A stretch of DNA of 57,821 nucleotides, taken from positions 1-57,821 of the forward strand of contig CALJTX010000060.1 of the NCBI GenBank assembly GCA_937975705.1. Reading direction: 5' to 3'. Positions within the stretch are counted from its first letter, which is position 1, and each line of letters starts with the position of its first letter. This stretch comes from an uncultured Flavobacteriia bacterium (lineage in GTDB: Bacteria > Bacteroidota > Bacteroidia > Flavobacteriales_D > Crocinitomicaceae). Shown here one piece after another: positions 16,549 to 25,707 of the stretch. A model generated the notes under the pieces. It was not told where the DNA came from and did no database searches. It worked only from the letters and a program-made list of their open reading frames with translations. A program made the translations under genes and the position numbers.

Positions 16549-17964
16549 ATGAGCGCAAGTCGTTTAACAACCGAAGACAAGGCCCTAAAAATCAATCTAA
16601 CCAAAGACATCTATGGTTGTTTTGCAGAAATTGGTGCAGGTCAAGAAGTTGCCGCTAACTTTTTCAAAGCAGGCGGAAGCTCAGGAACAATTGCCTATAC
16701 GCAGTCTGCTTACGATATGAAAGTATCGGATTCAATGTACGGAGAAACCGTTCGCTACGTATGTGAAGAACGCTTGCTCACCATGCTGCAAACAGAATTC
16801 AAACACCTCCAAGACATCTTGCCTGTCAAGAACCGAGATGCTTGCTTTTTTGCTTTCTGCAACACAGTAGAGTCGCTCAATTACCACAAAACCAATCAAG
16901 GCCAAGGTTGGGTTGGCATGCGTTTCCAACTAGGACTCAACAAAAAACCCAACGACGTCATTTTGCACATCAAAATGCACGACAACAGCCACAAAGCACA
17001 ACAAGAAGCTTTGGGGATTTTAGGTGTCAACCTCATTTATGCGTGTTATTTTCAATCGGGCAACATCGACGATTTCATCGATGGCATCGTGCACCGCTTG
17101 CCGCCAGACCGCATGGAAATCGATATGCTCCGCATCTCAGGGCCTGATTTTGAAGACACCGACAACCGCATTATTGCGCTCAACTTAGTCAGACGCGGCA
17201 TCACCAATGCCACCATGTTCGACTTAGCCAAAAATGTCATGCAGCCCTCTACCGCCCTCTACAAGAAAAACATCTTGCTCATGAGGGGCAGGTTCAGACC
17301 CGTTACCAAAGTCCACATCGACATGATCGAGCGCGCACGTGCGGCATTTGCCAAAGAAAAGCGCGTCAAGCCCGAGCAACTCGAGGTCGTTTTTGAACTC
17401 ACGCTCAAAGACCTCACAGCCGATGGCAAAATTTCCGACAAAGACTTCCTAGACCGCGCAGAATTACTTGGCTCTTTGGGCTATACGGTTATGGTTTCTA
17501 ACTACCTCAAGCACTACAAAATGCTTGAATACCTCTCTTCAATTGCGCGAGGCAACTTAGTTGGTGTCATTATGGGAATCTACAATTTGCACATCATTTT
17601 TGATGAGAAATACTACGACAATTTGCCAGGAGGTTTGCTAGAAGCTTTTGGTCGAGGTTTTGGACACAACGTCAAGCTCTATATTTACCCGGCTATCAAC
17701 GTGGAAGACGGCAGTTTATACCACCTAGGCAATATCAAACTCCCTGAGAACCTCATTGGTTTGCTCAATTACATGCAGGCCAACGACAAAATTACCGCCC
17801 TGCAAGAATACGACCCAAGTTTGTTGCACATCTTATCAGATGATGTCTTGAGTAAAATCAAAGCCAATGCGCAAAGCTGGGAAGACGACGTTCCATATGA
17901 AGTGGTCAAGGCCATCAAGTTTTTTGAGCTCTTTGGCTACCAGCAAAAACTGGAAGCCCACTAA
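16549..17964 (+). CDS. Conserved protein of unknown function (often misannotated)
   Basis: 471 residues from ATG 16549, one base after the preceding stop; the frame is open from 16456 but that part overlaps the cytochrome gene. It contains FAEIGAGQEVAANFF, SGTIAYTQSAYDMKVSD and LYKKNILLMRGRFRPVTKVH. I recognise this as a widely conserved family in Bacteroidota and some other phyla, variously labelled nicotinate-nucleotide adenylyltransferase or TonB-dependent receptor. Neither label is supported here: there is no signal peptide or beta-barrel, and I see no HxGH nucleotidyltransferase motif. It is predicted cytoplasmic. The next gene starts on its stop codon. Confidence 0.7.
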   Translation: MSASRLTTEDKALKINLTKDIYGCFAEIGAGQEVAANFFKAGGSSGTIAYTQSAYDMKVSDSMYGETVRYVCEERLLTMLQTEFKHLQDILPVKNRDACFFAFCNTVESLNYHKTNQGQGWVGMRFQLGLNKKPNDVILHIKMHDNSHKAQQEALGILGVNLIYACYFQSGNIDDFIDGIVHRLPPDRMEIDMLRISGPDFEDTDNRIIALNLVRRGITNATMFDLAKNVMQPSTALYKKNILLMRGRFRPVTKVHIDMIERARAAFAKEKRVKPEQLEVVFELTLKDLTADGKISDKDFLDRAELLGSLGYTVMVSNYLKHYKMLEYLSSIARGNLVGVIMGIYNLHIIFDEKYYDNLPGGLLEAFGRGFGHNVKLYIYPAINVEDGSLYHLGNIKLPENLIGLLNYMQANDKITALQEYDPSLLHILSDDVLSKIKANAQSWEDDVPYEVVKAIKFFELFGYQQKLEAH

Positions 17965-18971
17965 TGCCTCATATTAAAAATGCATTGATTCGTTACCGCA
18001 TCATCGACCGGATGCTGCGCAATAAATACAAATCCTTTCCGTCGAAAGAAGCGCTGCGTGCTGCTTGCGAAGAATCATTATTTGGTTCTGAATCAGGCGC
18101 CCATATTTGTGCCTCCACCATCGAAAAAGACCTCTTTACGATGAAAATGGAACACGACGCACCCATTCGCTACAGCAAAAAAAATGGCGGCTACTTCTAC
18201 GAAGACCCCGACTTTAGCATCAATGACGTTCCGCTATCTGAAGACGAATTGTCTTCCATACGCTTTGCGGTCTCTACACTCCAACAATTTAGAGAAGTGC
18301 CTTTCTTTCAGCAATTTGGCATGGCCATAGACAAAATTGTTGACCGCGTTGCAGTGGGCGATCAAAGTCAGGAACTCTCCAAATTCATTCAGTTTGAAGC
18401 TGCGGTTTCTACTGGTGGCAACGAATATTTACCCACACTTTTAGAAGGCGTACAAGCTAAAAAACGGGTGTGGTTTATGTACACGAGTTTTCAGCAGCAG
18501 CAAGCCAAGCCTCGAAAAGTGAGCCCTCTGTTTTTGAAAGAATACCGCAACCGCTGGTACCTCATCTCTTTTGATGTTCAAAAACAAGACATCACGACCT
18601 TTGCACTGGACCGCATGTCTGAGCTCCAATTGCTCGATGAAGCAGCAGAAATTCCTTCCGACTTCGATGCAACTGTTTATTTTCGAGATGCTGTTGGTAT
18701 TACAGCGTTTAAAGGAGAAGCACTCAGAATTGTCTTAAAAGCCGATGCAGTGGCGGCACGCTATATTGAAACACAAGCATTTCATGCCTCTCAAAAGCTC
18801 CTTGACAAACAACCTGAATACAGCTTATTTGAACTCCGCATTTTAATTACCGAAGAATTCATCAGAAACCTTCTTGGCTACGCTGGGGAGGTCGAAGTAC
18901 TGGAACCTGCAAGCTTGCGCCTCACTTTAAAAGAACGTGGGCAAGCATTACTCAATCGTTATCAATCATAA
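17964..18971 (+). CDS. WYL-domain transcriptional regulator
   Basis: 335 residues. An N-terminal winged-helix part (residues about 8-80, with STIEKDLFTMK and the wing IRYSKKNGGYFYE) is followed by the WYL domain: RVWFMYTS, RKVSPLFLKEYRNRWYLISF and TFALDRMSELQLLD, then the C-terminal extension that often lines the ligand groove. WYL regulators bind DNA in response to small ligands or nucleic acids. It overlaps the preceding gene by one base and precedes paaG-like by four bases, so it may control this operon. Confidence 0.87.
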   Translation: MPHIKNALIRYRIIDRMLRNKYKSFPSKEALRAACEESLFGSESGAHICASTIEKDLFTMKMEHDAPIRYSKKNGGYFYEDPDFSINDVPLSEDELSSIRFAVSTLQQFREVPFFQQFGMAIDKIVDRVAVGDQSQELSKFIQFEAAVSTGGNEYLPTLLEGVQAKKRVWFMYTSFQQQQAKPRKVSPLFLKEYRNRWYLISFDVQKQDITTFALDRMSELQLLDEAAEIPSDFDATVYFRDAVGITAFKGEALRIVLKADAVAARYIETQAFHASQKLLDKQPEYSLFELRILITEEFIRNLLGYAGEVEVLEPASLRLTLKERGQALLNRYQS

Positions 18972-18975
18972 AAAT

Positions 18976-19752
18976 ATGTCAGAAATTGTTTCTCATTTTG
19001 AAGATGGGGTACTCACCATCACGCTGAACAGACCTAGTGTCTTCAATTCTTTCAACCGCACCATGGCTTTGCAATTGCAAGCCGAACTCGACCGTTGCAG
19101 CTCAGATGCAAGCGTCAGAGCAGTGGTTCTTACGGGAGAAGGCAAAGCCTTTTGCGCGGGTCAAGATTTAGCCGAAGCAACTGACCCTGAAGGCCCTGCT
19201 TTGCAAAAAATTGTTGGCGAACATTACAACCCAATTATTCTCAAAATTCGGGAATTAGAAAAGCCAGTTATTGCTGCTGTGAATGGCGTTGCAGCGGGTG
19301 CGGGTGCAAATATTGCCCTAGCCTGCGACCTCGTTGTAGCCAAAGAAAGTGCGTCGTTTATTCAAGCCTTTTCGAAAATCGGTCTTATTCCAGATTCTGG
19401 AGGTACCTTTTTGCTGCCGCGCTTAGTAGGGCTACAAAAAGCGATGGCCCTCATGATGACTGCAGAAAAAGTAGGCGCAAAAGATGCAGAGCAAATGAAC
19501 ATGATCTACAAAGCAGTTGCAGATGAAGATTTCAGTGCAGCCGTCAGCAAACTGGCACTTCAATTAGCTCAAATGCCTACCAAAGGTCTTGGACTCACAA
19601 AAAGAGCCCTGAATCTGAGTTTGTATAATTCATTAGAAAACCAATTGAAAGTTGAAGAAATCTTGCAAACCGAAGCCGGACAAACCAATGACTTCAAAGA
19701 AGGCGTGAGTGCCTTTCTCGAAAAAAGAAACCCTGAATTTAAAGGAAACTAG
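18976..19752 (+). CDS. Enoyl-CoA hydratase/isomerase, PaaG-like
   Basis: 258 residues from ATG 18976 (an upstream start at 18937 would overlap the WYL gene). It is a crotonase-fold protein: GEGKAFCAGQDL forms part of the oxyanion hole, VNGVAAGAGANIALACDLVVA forms the second, and IGLIPDSGGTFLLPRLVG carries the Asp typical of PaaG. PaaG isomerises ring-1,2-epoxyphenylacetyl-CoA to the oxepin in phenylacetate degradation and also acts on enoyl-CoA. The following gene encodes a PaaH-like dehydrogenase. The oxygenase genes (paaABCDE) are not in the window, so a general beta-oxidation role is possible. Confidence 0.85.
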   Translation: MSEIVSHFEDGVLTITLNRPSVFNSFNRTMALQLQAELDRCSSDASVRAVVLTGEGKAFCAGQDLAEATDPEGPALQKIVGEHYNPIILKIRELEKPVIAAVNGVAAGAGANIALACDLVVAKESASFIQAFSKIGLIPDSGGTFLLPRLVGLQKAMALMMTAEKVGAKDAEQMNMIYKAVADEDFSAAVSKLALQLAQMPTKGLGLTKRALNLSLYNSLENQLKVEEILQTEAGQTNDFKEGVSAFLEKRNPEFKGN

Positions 19753-19753
19753 T

Positions 19754-20917
19754 ATGAAAGAAATTATTGGTGTTATTGGCGCCGGCACAATGGGCGCTGG
19801 CATTGCGCAAGTAGCAGCCCAAAGTGGACATCGTGTTGTGCTCAGCGACACCAACCCCGAGCAACTATTGCGCGCCGAACAACAAATCAAAAAAAGTATT
19901 GAAAAGCTTGTAGAAAAAGGGAAATTTTCGGCTGATTCAGGACAAGAAATTCTAGAAAACCTCCAGTTTTCTACCCAACTCAGCGACCACAGCCAAGCGA
20001 GTTTAGTGATCGAAGCTATTGTCGAAAATCTGGCAATCAAGCACCAAGTTTTTACACAACTTGAGCAAGTGGTTAACCCTTCGTGTGTGCTGGCAAGCAA
20101 TACTTCATCTCTATCTATTGCCTCTATCGGCGCTTGTTTGCAAGATGCCAGCAGATTCATGGGCATACATTTTTTCAATCCGGCAACGATAATGCCGCTT
20201 GTAGAAGTGATACCAGGTGTGGCTACTTCACTTTCTTATACCCAACACATCGAACAGCTCATCACCAGCTGGAGCAAAACCGTCGTTGTTTGCAAAGACA
20301 CGCCAGGTTTTATCGTCAATCGAGTGGCGCGTCCTTTTTATGGTGAAGCGCTTCGTATTTACGAAGAAGGTTTGGCCGACTTCGCTACTATCGACTGGGC
20401 CATGACCGAAATGGGCGGTTTCAAGATGGGACCTTTTACGCTCATGGACTACATCGGTAATGACATCAACTATACCGTCACAGAAACTGTTTTTGCCGCG
20501 TTTTACTACGACCCTAGATTCAAACCCTCGTTTACCCAAAAACGCCATATGGAGGCCGGCTTTTTAGGAAGAAAAACAAACAGAGGATTTTATGACTACA
20601 AAGAAGGCAGTACCCCACCTTCACCTACAAAAGACCCCGTCTTGGGCAAGCAAATTTTTGAGCGCATTTTGGTGCTATTGATCAACGAGGCAGTTGATGC
20701 TGTTTTCATGCAAGTGGCAAGCCCAAATGCCGTTGACCTGGCCATGACCAAAGGTGTCAACTACCCAAAAGGATTGTTGGCTTGGGCAGATGAACTCGGT
20801 GCGGAATGGGTGCTCGACAAACTAGAATCCTTATTTTCAGAATACGGCGAAGACCGCTACCGACCTAATCCTTTGCTGCGTAGAAAAGTGCGCGAGCAAA
20901 GCAAATTTATTTTGTAA
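19754..20917 (+). CDS. 3-hydroxyacyl-CoA dehydrogenase, PaaH/Hbd-like
   Basis: 387 residues from ATG 19754, one base after the previous stop. Rossmann motif GVIGAGTMGAGIAQVAAQSG binds NAD; FMGIHFFNPATIMPLVEVI carries the catalytic His, with Glu from the same loop, and DTPGFIVNRV is also typical. A second, shorter copy of the C-terminal domain follows (LLINEAVDAVFMQVASPNAV, KGVNYPKG), as in PaaH. It oxidises 3-hydroxyacyl-CoA with NAD. It ends the operon that begins at the MbnP-like gene; metK has its own promoter overlapping this stop codon. Confidence 0.9.
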   Translation: MKEIIGVIGAGTMGAGIAQVAAQSGHRVVLSDTNPEQLLRAEQQIKKSIEKLVEKGKFSADSGQEILENLQFSTQLSDHSQASLVIEAIVENLAIKHQVFTQLEQVVNPSCVLASNTSSLSIASIGACLQDASRFMGIHFFNPATIMPLVEVIPGVATSLSYTQHIEQLITSWSKTVVVCKDTPGFIVNRVARPFYGEALRIYEEGLADFATIDWAMTEMGGFKMGPFTLMDYIGNDINYTVTETVFAAFYYDPRFKPSFTQKRHMEAGFLGRKTNRGFYDYKEGSTPPSPTKDPVLGKQIFERILVLLINEAVDAVFMQVASPNAVDLAMTKGVNYPKGLLAWADELGAEWVLDKLESLFSEYGEDRYRPNPLLRRKVREQSKFIL

Positions 20918-20922
20918 CTTTG
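20915..20922 (+). promoter_or_regulatory. -7 promoter box for metK
   Basis: TAACTTTG, exact TAnnTTTG, beginning on the TAA stop of the dehydrogenase gene and ending 20 bases before the metK ATG. Only 25 bases separate the genes, so there is no room for a SAM riboswitch. Confidence 0.6.
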
Positions 20923-20942
20923 CGTCCAAATTATTCAAGCTC

Positions 20943-22199
20943 ATGGCATACCTATTTACATCCGAGTCCGTTTCAGAAGGGCACCCAGATAAAGTCTCTG
21001 ACCAAATTTCAGATGCACTCATCGATAACTTTATGGCTTTTGACCCGAGTTCAAAAGTAGCTTGCGAAACCCTCGTCACAACTGGTCAGGTTGTTTTGGC
21101 AGGCGAAGTAAAGTCTACCGTTTACCTCGACGTTCAAAAAATTGCCCGCGAAACCATTCGCAAAATTGGCTACACAAAGTCAGAATATATGTTTGACGCC
21201 AACTCTTGTGGTATCTTATCAGCTATTCACGAACAATCTTCGGACATCAATCAAGGTGTTGAGCGCAGCAATCCAGAAGACCAAGGCGCTGGCGACCAAG
21301 GCATGATGTTTGGCTATGCCACCAAAGAGACCGACAACTACATGCCTTTAGCATTAGACCTCGCTCACAAAATTTTGGAAGAAATGTCCGCTATTCGCAA
21401 CAACGAGGCAGCATTAATTCCTTACTTGCGTCCAGATGCGAAGTCTCAAGTAACCATTGAATATTCCGACGACAACACGCCGCAACGCATCGACACCATC
21501 GTTGTCTCGACCCAACACGACGATTTCGCTCCTGAAGCAGAAATGTTGGCCAAAATCAAAAAAGACATCATTGAAATCGTGATTCCACGCGTAAAAGCGA
21601 AGCTCAAGCCTGAGTTACAAGCGCTTTTCAATGACGCCATCACTTACCACATCAACCCAACCGGCAAATTTGTCATCGGTGGTCCACATGGTGACACCGG
21701 CTTAACAGGTCGCAAAATCATCGTAGATACATACGGTGGAAAAGGCGCACACGGTGGTGGTGCTTTCTCGGGTAAAGATCCATCTAAAGTAGACCGTTCT
21801 GCAGCTTATGCAACGCGTCACATCGCCAAAAACATGGTAGCTGCAGGTCTTTGTGACGAAGTGCTCGTTCAGGTTTCTTATGCAATTGGTGTCGCTGAAC
21901 CTTGTGGTTTGTACATCAATACCTATGGTACCTCTAAAGTATCCATGTCAGACGGTGAAATGGCGACCAAAATCGGCGAAATCTTCGACATGCGTCCTTA
22001 CTTTATTGAGCAACGCCTCAAATTGCGCAACCCGATTTACCAAGAAACAGCTGCTTACGGCCACATGGGTCGCCAGAACGAAGTTGTTACCAAACACTTT
22101 ACAGCGCCAGACGGTTCTAAAGTAAGCCGCGAGGTAGAACTCTTTACTTGGGAAAAACTCGATTACGTAGATCAAGTCAAAACGGCTTTCGGCCTTTAA
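20943..22199 (+). CDS. metK: S-adenosylmethionine synthase
   Basis: 418 residues. Signature motifs are all present: SESVSEGHPDKVSDQISDA (with the ATP-binding His), GAGDQGMMFGYA, GGPHGDTGLTGRKIIVDTYGG and GGGAFSGKDPSKVDRSAAY. It makes SAM from methionine and ATP. Length is slightly above E. coli MetK (384) because of insertions in the central domain, as usual in Bacteroidota. A rho-independent terminator follows, then mtnA, which recycles the methylthio group of SAM-derived compounds. Confidence 0.97.
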   Translation: MAYLFTSESVSEGHPDKVSDQISDALIDNFMAFDPSSKVACETLVTTGQVVLAGEVKSTVYLDVQKIARETIRKIGYTKSEYMFDANSCGILSAIHEQSSDINQGVERSNPEDQGAGDQGMMFGYATKETDNYMPLALDLAHKILEEMSAIRNNEAALIPYLRPDAKSQVTIEYSDDNTPQRIDTIVVSTQHDDFAPEAEMLAKIKKDIIEIVIPRVKAKLKPELQALFNDAITYHINPTGKFVIGGPHGDTGLTGRKIIVDTYGGKGAHGGGAFSGKDPSKVDRSAAYATRHIAKNMVAAGLCDEVLVQVSYAIGVAEPCGLYINTYGTSKVSMSDGEMATKIGEIFDMRPYFIEQRLKLRNPIYQETAAYGHMGRQNEVVTKHFTAPDGSKVSREVELFTWEKLDYVDQVKTAFGL

Positions 22200-22210
22200 T
22201 CATAACAAGA

Positions 22211-22234
22211 AAGCCCGTGAAAACGGGCTTTTTT
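22211..22234 (+). terminator. Rho-independent terminator after metK
   Basis: The stem AAGCCCGT (22211-22218) pairs perfectly with ACGGGCTT (22223-22230) around a GAAA loop and is followed by a run of T. It lies just after the metK stop and 14 bases before mtnA. Confidence 0.85.
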
Positions 22235-22247
22235 CATTTTATACATT

Positions 22248-23336
22248 ATGTCAGCTACATTTAGAACCATCTGGACAACCGCCCAAAGAGATGTGGAGGT
22301 CATTGACCAACGCCAGTTACCTCATGCTTATGTTGTTGTTCGCTTGCTCACGTACAAAGATGCAGATTTAGCCATCCGCAGCATGACTGTTCGGGGCGCA
22401 CCACTCATTGGCGCCACTGCAGCATACGGCATTTTTCTTGCCGTTCGCGAAATGATCAAAGAAGGCTACGACGGAGCTTTCCTAGATGAAGCATTCAGCA
22501 CCTTAAGAGCGTCGCGCCCAACAGCAGTCAATTTATTTTGGGCCTTAGACCGCATGCGCACAGCACTAGACAACGCAACTGACTTTTTAGAAGCTGCCTG
22601 GACTGAAGCCGGACGAATTGTTGAAGAAGACATCGAAACTTGCCGCATGATCGGCGTGCACGGCTTGCCACTGATTGAAGCCATCGCGGCGCAGAAAAAT
22701 GGCGATCCTGTTCAAATTTTAACGCATTGCAACGCAGGCATGCTTGGTTGTATTGAATGGGGCACTATTACCTCCCCTATTTACCAAGCCGTTCAAAAAG
22801 GAATCAAGGTCCATGTTTGGGTAGACGAAACCCGGCCGCGCAATCAAGGCGCCAACCTTACCGCTTATGAACTCACTCGTCATGGTGTGCCACACACCCT
22901 TATTGTAGACAACACCGGCGGGCACCTCATGCAGCACCAAATGGTAGACCTCGTTATTGTAGGCACCGACCGCACCACCAGAAATGGTGACGTCGCCAAC
23001 AAAATTGGCACTTATCTCAAAGCGTTGGCAGCCAAAGACAACAACATTCCTTTTTATGTAGCGCTGCCTTCTACCACCCTAGACATGACCATTAAAGATG
23101 GCCTCAAGGAAATTCCGATCGAAGAGCGCGACCAAAATGAAGTCAAATATGTCATTGGTAAATCAGCAGCTGGCCACATAGAACCTGTCCTTATTTGTCC
23201 TGAAACTACCCCTGCAGCCAATTACGGTTTTGATGTAACGCCTGCCCGTTTGGTGAATGGCCTCATCACAGAACGCGGCATTTGCGCAGCGTCAGAAGAA
23301 GGCATTCTAAGCTTATTCCCTGAATATAAATCTTGA
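22248..23336 (+). CDS. mtnA: S-methyl-5-thioribose-1-phosphate isomerase
   Basis: 362 residues. The eIF2B-like fold is seen from SMTVRGAPLIGATAAYG, LTHCNAGMLG (catalytic Cys), VWVDETRPRNQGANLTAYEL and VGTDRTTRNGDVANKIGTY (catalytic Asp). It converts methylthioribose-1-phosphate to methylthioribulose-1-phosphate in methionine salvage. Placement behind metK links SAM synthesis to recovery of its by-product. No other salvage enzyme is in the window. Because a terminator separates the two genes, mtnA may depend on readthrough or a promoter I cannot see. Confidence 0.93.
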   Translation: MSATFRTIWTTAQRDVEVIDQRQLPHAYVVVRLLTYKDADLAIRSMTVRGAPLIGATAAYGIFLAVREMIKEGYDGAFLDEAFSTLRASRPTAVNLFWALDRMRTALDNATDFLEAAWTEAGRIVEEDIETCRMIGVHGLPLIEAIAAQKNGDPVQILTHCNAGMLGCIEWGTITSPIYQAVQKGIKVHVWVDETRPRNQGANLTAYELTRHGVPHTLIVDNTGGHLMQHQMVDLVIVGTDRTTRNGDVANKIGTYLKALAAKDNNIPFYVALPSTTLDMTIKDGLKEIPIEERDQNEVKYVIGKSAAGHIEPVLICPETTPAANYGFDVTPARLVNGLITERGICAASEEGILSLFPEYKS

Positions 23337-23390
23337 TTTGTTGATTTATTAATTTGTTGATTCAATTTCTTACAACCTAATTTGAAAAAA

Positions 23391-24785
23391 ATGAAGCTGA
23401 ACTACCTTGTCTTATTATTCATCCTTCCATTTATTGAATCCACTTATTACGCACAAATACAAGGTACTTGGCATAGTAATTTTCAAGTGGCGGGCAAATC
23501 GCTATTGATGGATTTACAAATTGAAGGTGTTGGGCGAGATGGCGCGGTTATCGTTTCTATTCCGGATCAGCCCAAACTGAAACCACAAACCATGGAAGAC
23601 TACGCTTTGTTTAACGACAGCTTGTGGTTCAGTTGGAAAATGATCGGCCTCACGTATGCGGCCAAACTGCAAGGCGATTCTTTGGTGGGTACAATGGCGC
23701 AATCAGGCCTGACCTGGAAGGCTGTGTTCTATAAAGAAGTGCAAGCCGTCAAGGAAGTAAAGGGTAAAATGCAAGACCCCAAAGCACCGTTTCCTTATCT
23801 TGAAAAAGAAATCGAGATATCCACAGCCAAGAAAATCAAGATTTCTGGAAGCTTCATTTTGCCCGAATTAGAGAAATCAAGTGCCTTTCCTCTTGTCATT
23901 ATGGTATCGGGCTCAGGTGCCCAAGACCGCAACTGTGAAATCTTAGGCCACAAACCATTTTGGGTATTGGCTGATCATTTGGGCAGATACGGCATCGCCT
24001 CTTACCGCTATGACGACAGAGGCACAGGTAAATCAGGTGGAAAATTCGAAAGCGCTACACAAGTAGATTTCGGCAATGATTTGGTGGCCATTGTTGAGTA
24101 CTTCAGCAAAGCGTATCCAAAAGCCAAAATTTATATCTACGGACACTCAGAAGGTGGCATGACCGCCCTGCGCGCTGCTGTTCTGACCAACAAAATTTCT
24201 GGAATTATAGAAGCAGCATCTGTTGGCACAAGCGGCAAGGATGTGCTCATTGCTCAGCAATACCTCATCCCTGAAGCAATGGGTTTTTCCAAAGAAGAAT
24301 GCATTTGGAACCAACGCCTTTATAGTAAAGGAGCTGAAATTGCACTTGCCACAAATTCCAATGATTTCAGAAAAAGTTATGGGACTTGGTTAAGTCAAGC
24401 ATGGGATAGCATTCCTGCCAAACTTCTCGATGGCGCGAGCCAAGAAGAGCTACTAACGCAAATGAGCGCCTTTTTCAACAACGATTGGGCACGCCAATTT
24501 TTGGCCTTTGAGAGTAAAACGTATCTCGCGCAATTAAACGTGCCATTTTTAGTCATCAACGGATCGAAAGACGTTCAAGTACCTGCGCTTGTGAATCAAG
24601 TTGGATTCAAAACAGGAATGACGCCAGCGTCCTTGGACAAAAGTGCATTTTACGTTTTAACGGGTGCCAATCATTTGTTTCAGCAATGCAAGGAATGCAA
24701 CCTCAGTGAATACGCTACCCTTGAGCAAACGCTAGACCCAAAAATAATGTCTTGGATTAGATCATGGATTTTGGCACAGCCGTAA
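23391..24785 (+). CDS. Secreted alpha/beta hydrolase
   Basis: 464 residues from ATG 23391 (a TTG three codons earlier is possible). A signal peptide (MKLNYLVLLFILPFIESTYYA) is followed by a beta-rich N-terminal domain (residues about 25-115) and a serine hydrolase domain. The latter has VMVSGSGAQDRN, YRYDDRGTGKSGG, YGHSEGGMTALRA (nucleophile Ser), VINGSKDVQV (acid Asp) and GANHLFQ (His). This architecture resembles Bacteroidota acylaminoacyl/dienelactone-type hydrolases of unknown substrate. Its end overlaps the convergent LysR gene by 29 bases. Confidence 0.82.
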   Translation: MKLNYLVLLFILPFIESTYYAQIQGTWHSNFQVAGKSLLMDLQIEGVGRDGAVIVSIPDQPKLKPQTMEDYALFNDSLWFSWKMIGLTYAAKLQGDSLVGTMAQSGLTWKAVFYKEVQAVKEVKGKMQDPKAPFPYLEKEIEISTAKKIKISGSFILPELEKSSAFPLVIMVSGSGAQDRNCEILGHKPFWVLADHLGRYGIASYRYDDRGTGKSGGKFESATQVDFGNDLVAIVEYFSKAYPKAKIYIYGHSEGGMTALRAAVLTNKISGIIEAASVGTSGKDVLIAQQYLIPEAMGFSKEECIWNQRLYSKGAEIALATNSNDFRKSYGTWLSQAWDSIPAKLLDGASQEELLTQMSAFFNNDWARQFLAFESKTYLAQLNVPFLVINGSKDVQVPALVNQVGFKTGMTPASLDKSAFYVLTGANHLFQQCKECNLSEYATLEQTLDPKIMSWIRSWILAQP

Positions 24786-25704
24786 GCCCATCGATATAAC
24801 CAAAATTCTTTTCGATAATTTGCGGCATATTTTGCTCCAAGTAAGCCTTAAATGCTGCTGCTGCACCGCTATGTTTCTTTCCTTTAGGCCAAACTACACG
24901 CCACATAGATTCTAGTGGTAAATCAGGCAAAGTTGAGATGGTGAGTTGCCCAAGTTGTAGTTCGTTACGGATACCAATGAGTGGCATAATAGAATACCCC
25001 AAACCGGCAATAAGCGCTTGCTTCACTGCTTCATTAGAGGTGAGTTCGATATGTCGTCGTACTTGTATTTCATGACTACTGAGGTATTCGTCTAATGCTT
25101 TTCTTGTGGCAGAACCGGTCTCGCGCTTGACCCAAGTAATTTCTTCGAGTTCTTTGTGCCACGGTCCTTTTTTAGGAATGGAAAGTTGTTCTTTTCCAAC
25201 CAAGAACAATTGGTTTTTCATACATGGAATCTCCTCTAGATTGAGGCGGTCGGGCAAAACCGATACCAAAGAAAAATCTGTTTCATTGCGTTCTAAATTG
25301 AGCGTCACATTGGCCCGATTCGAAACATCAAGCACCAATTCTACCCCGGGGTGTTCCTTCATGAAATCAGCAAGGAGATAAGGAATGATATATTTACCAG
25401 TAGACACTACACTGATGCGAAGCCGACCACTTAGCTGACCTTTATATTGCGAAGTTTTATAGTTGATGGCATATACCTCTTCTAAAATCTTTTCTGCAGC
25501 AGTTGCTACCTCGCGGCCAAAATCGGTTACATACAACTTTTTATTGACGATTTCTGTAAGTGGGATATCAAATTGATCTTGAAAATTCTTGAGCTGGATA
25601 GACACTGCAGGCTGGGTTAAGAACAAAGCTTCTGCTGCTCGGGTGATGCTTTCCTTTTGAACAATTTTCAAAAAGATACGGAGTTGATTGAGGGTATAGT
25701 TCAT
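24757..25704 (-). CDS. LysR-family transcriptional regulator
   Basis: 315 residues. An N-terminal winged HTH (LNQLRIFLKIVQKESITRAA, LTQPAVSIQLKNFQ) is followed by the two-lobed effector domain starting near residue 93. The sequence looks like the CysB/CbbR/CmpR branch. The divergent neighbour operon ends with an SbtA-type bicarbonate permease, and CmpR/CcmR-type LysR proteins control bicarbonate transport in cyanobacteria, so control of that operon is likely. The intergenic region is extremely AT-rich with a repeated 10-mer that could be its site. Confidence 0.85.
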   Translation of the reverse strand: MNYTLNQLRIFLKIVQKESITRAAEALFLTQPAVSIQLKNFQDQFDIPLTEIVNKKLYVTDFGREVATAAEKILEEVYAINYKTSQYKGQLSGRLRISVVSTGKYIIPYLLADFMKEHPGVELVLDVSNRANVTLNLERNETDFSLVSVLPDRLNLEEIPCMKNQLFLVGKEQLSIPKKGPWHKELEEITWVKRETGSATRKALDEYLSSHEIQVRRHIELTSNEAVKQALIAGLGYSIMPLIGIRNELQLGQLTISTLPDLPLESMWRVVWPKGKKHSGAAAAFKAYLEQNMPQIIEKNFGYIDGLTAVPKSMI

Positions 25705-25707
25705 AAC

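Noticed and set aside
20918..20942. SAM riboswitch upstream of metK
   Set aside because: Only 25 bases separate the genes, far too short for any known SAM riboswitch.
23333..23370. Repeated ATTTGTTGATT before the hydrolase gene
   Set aside because: Two copies at 23336-23346 and 23352-23362 in AT-rich sequence; similar in flavour to the terminal repeat, but too short and imperfect to claim a function.
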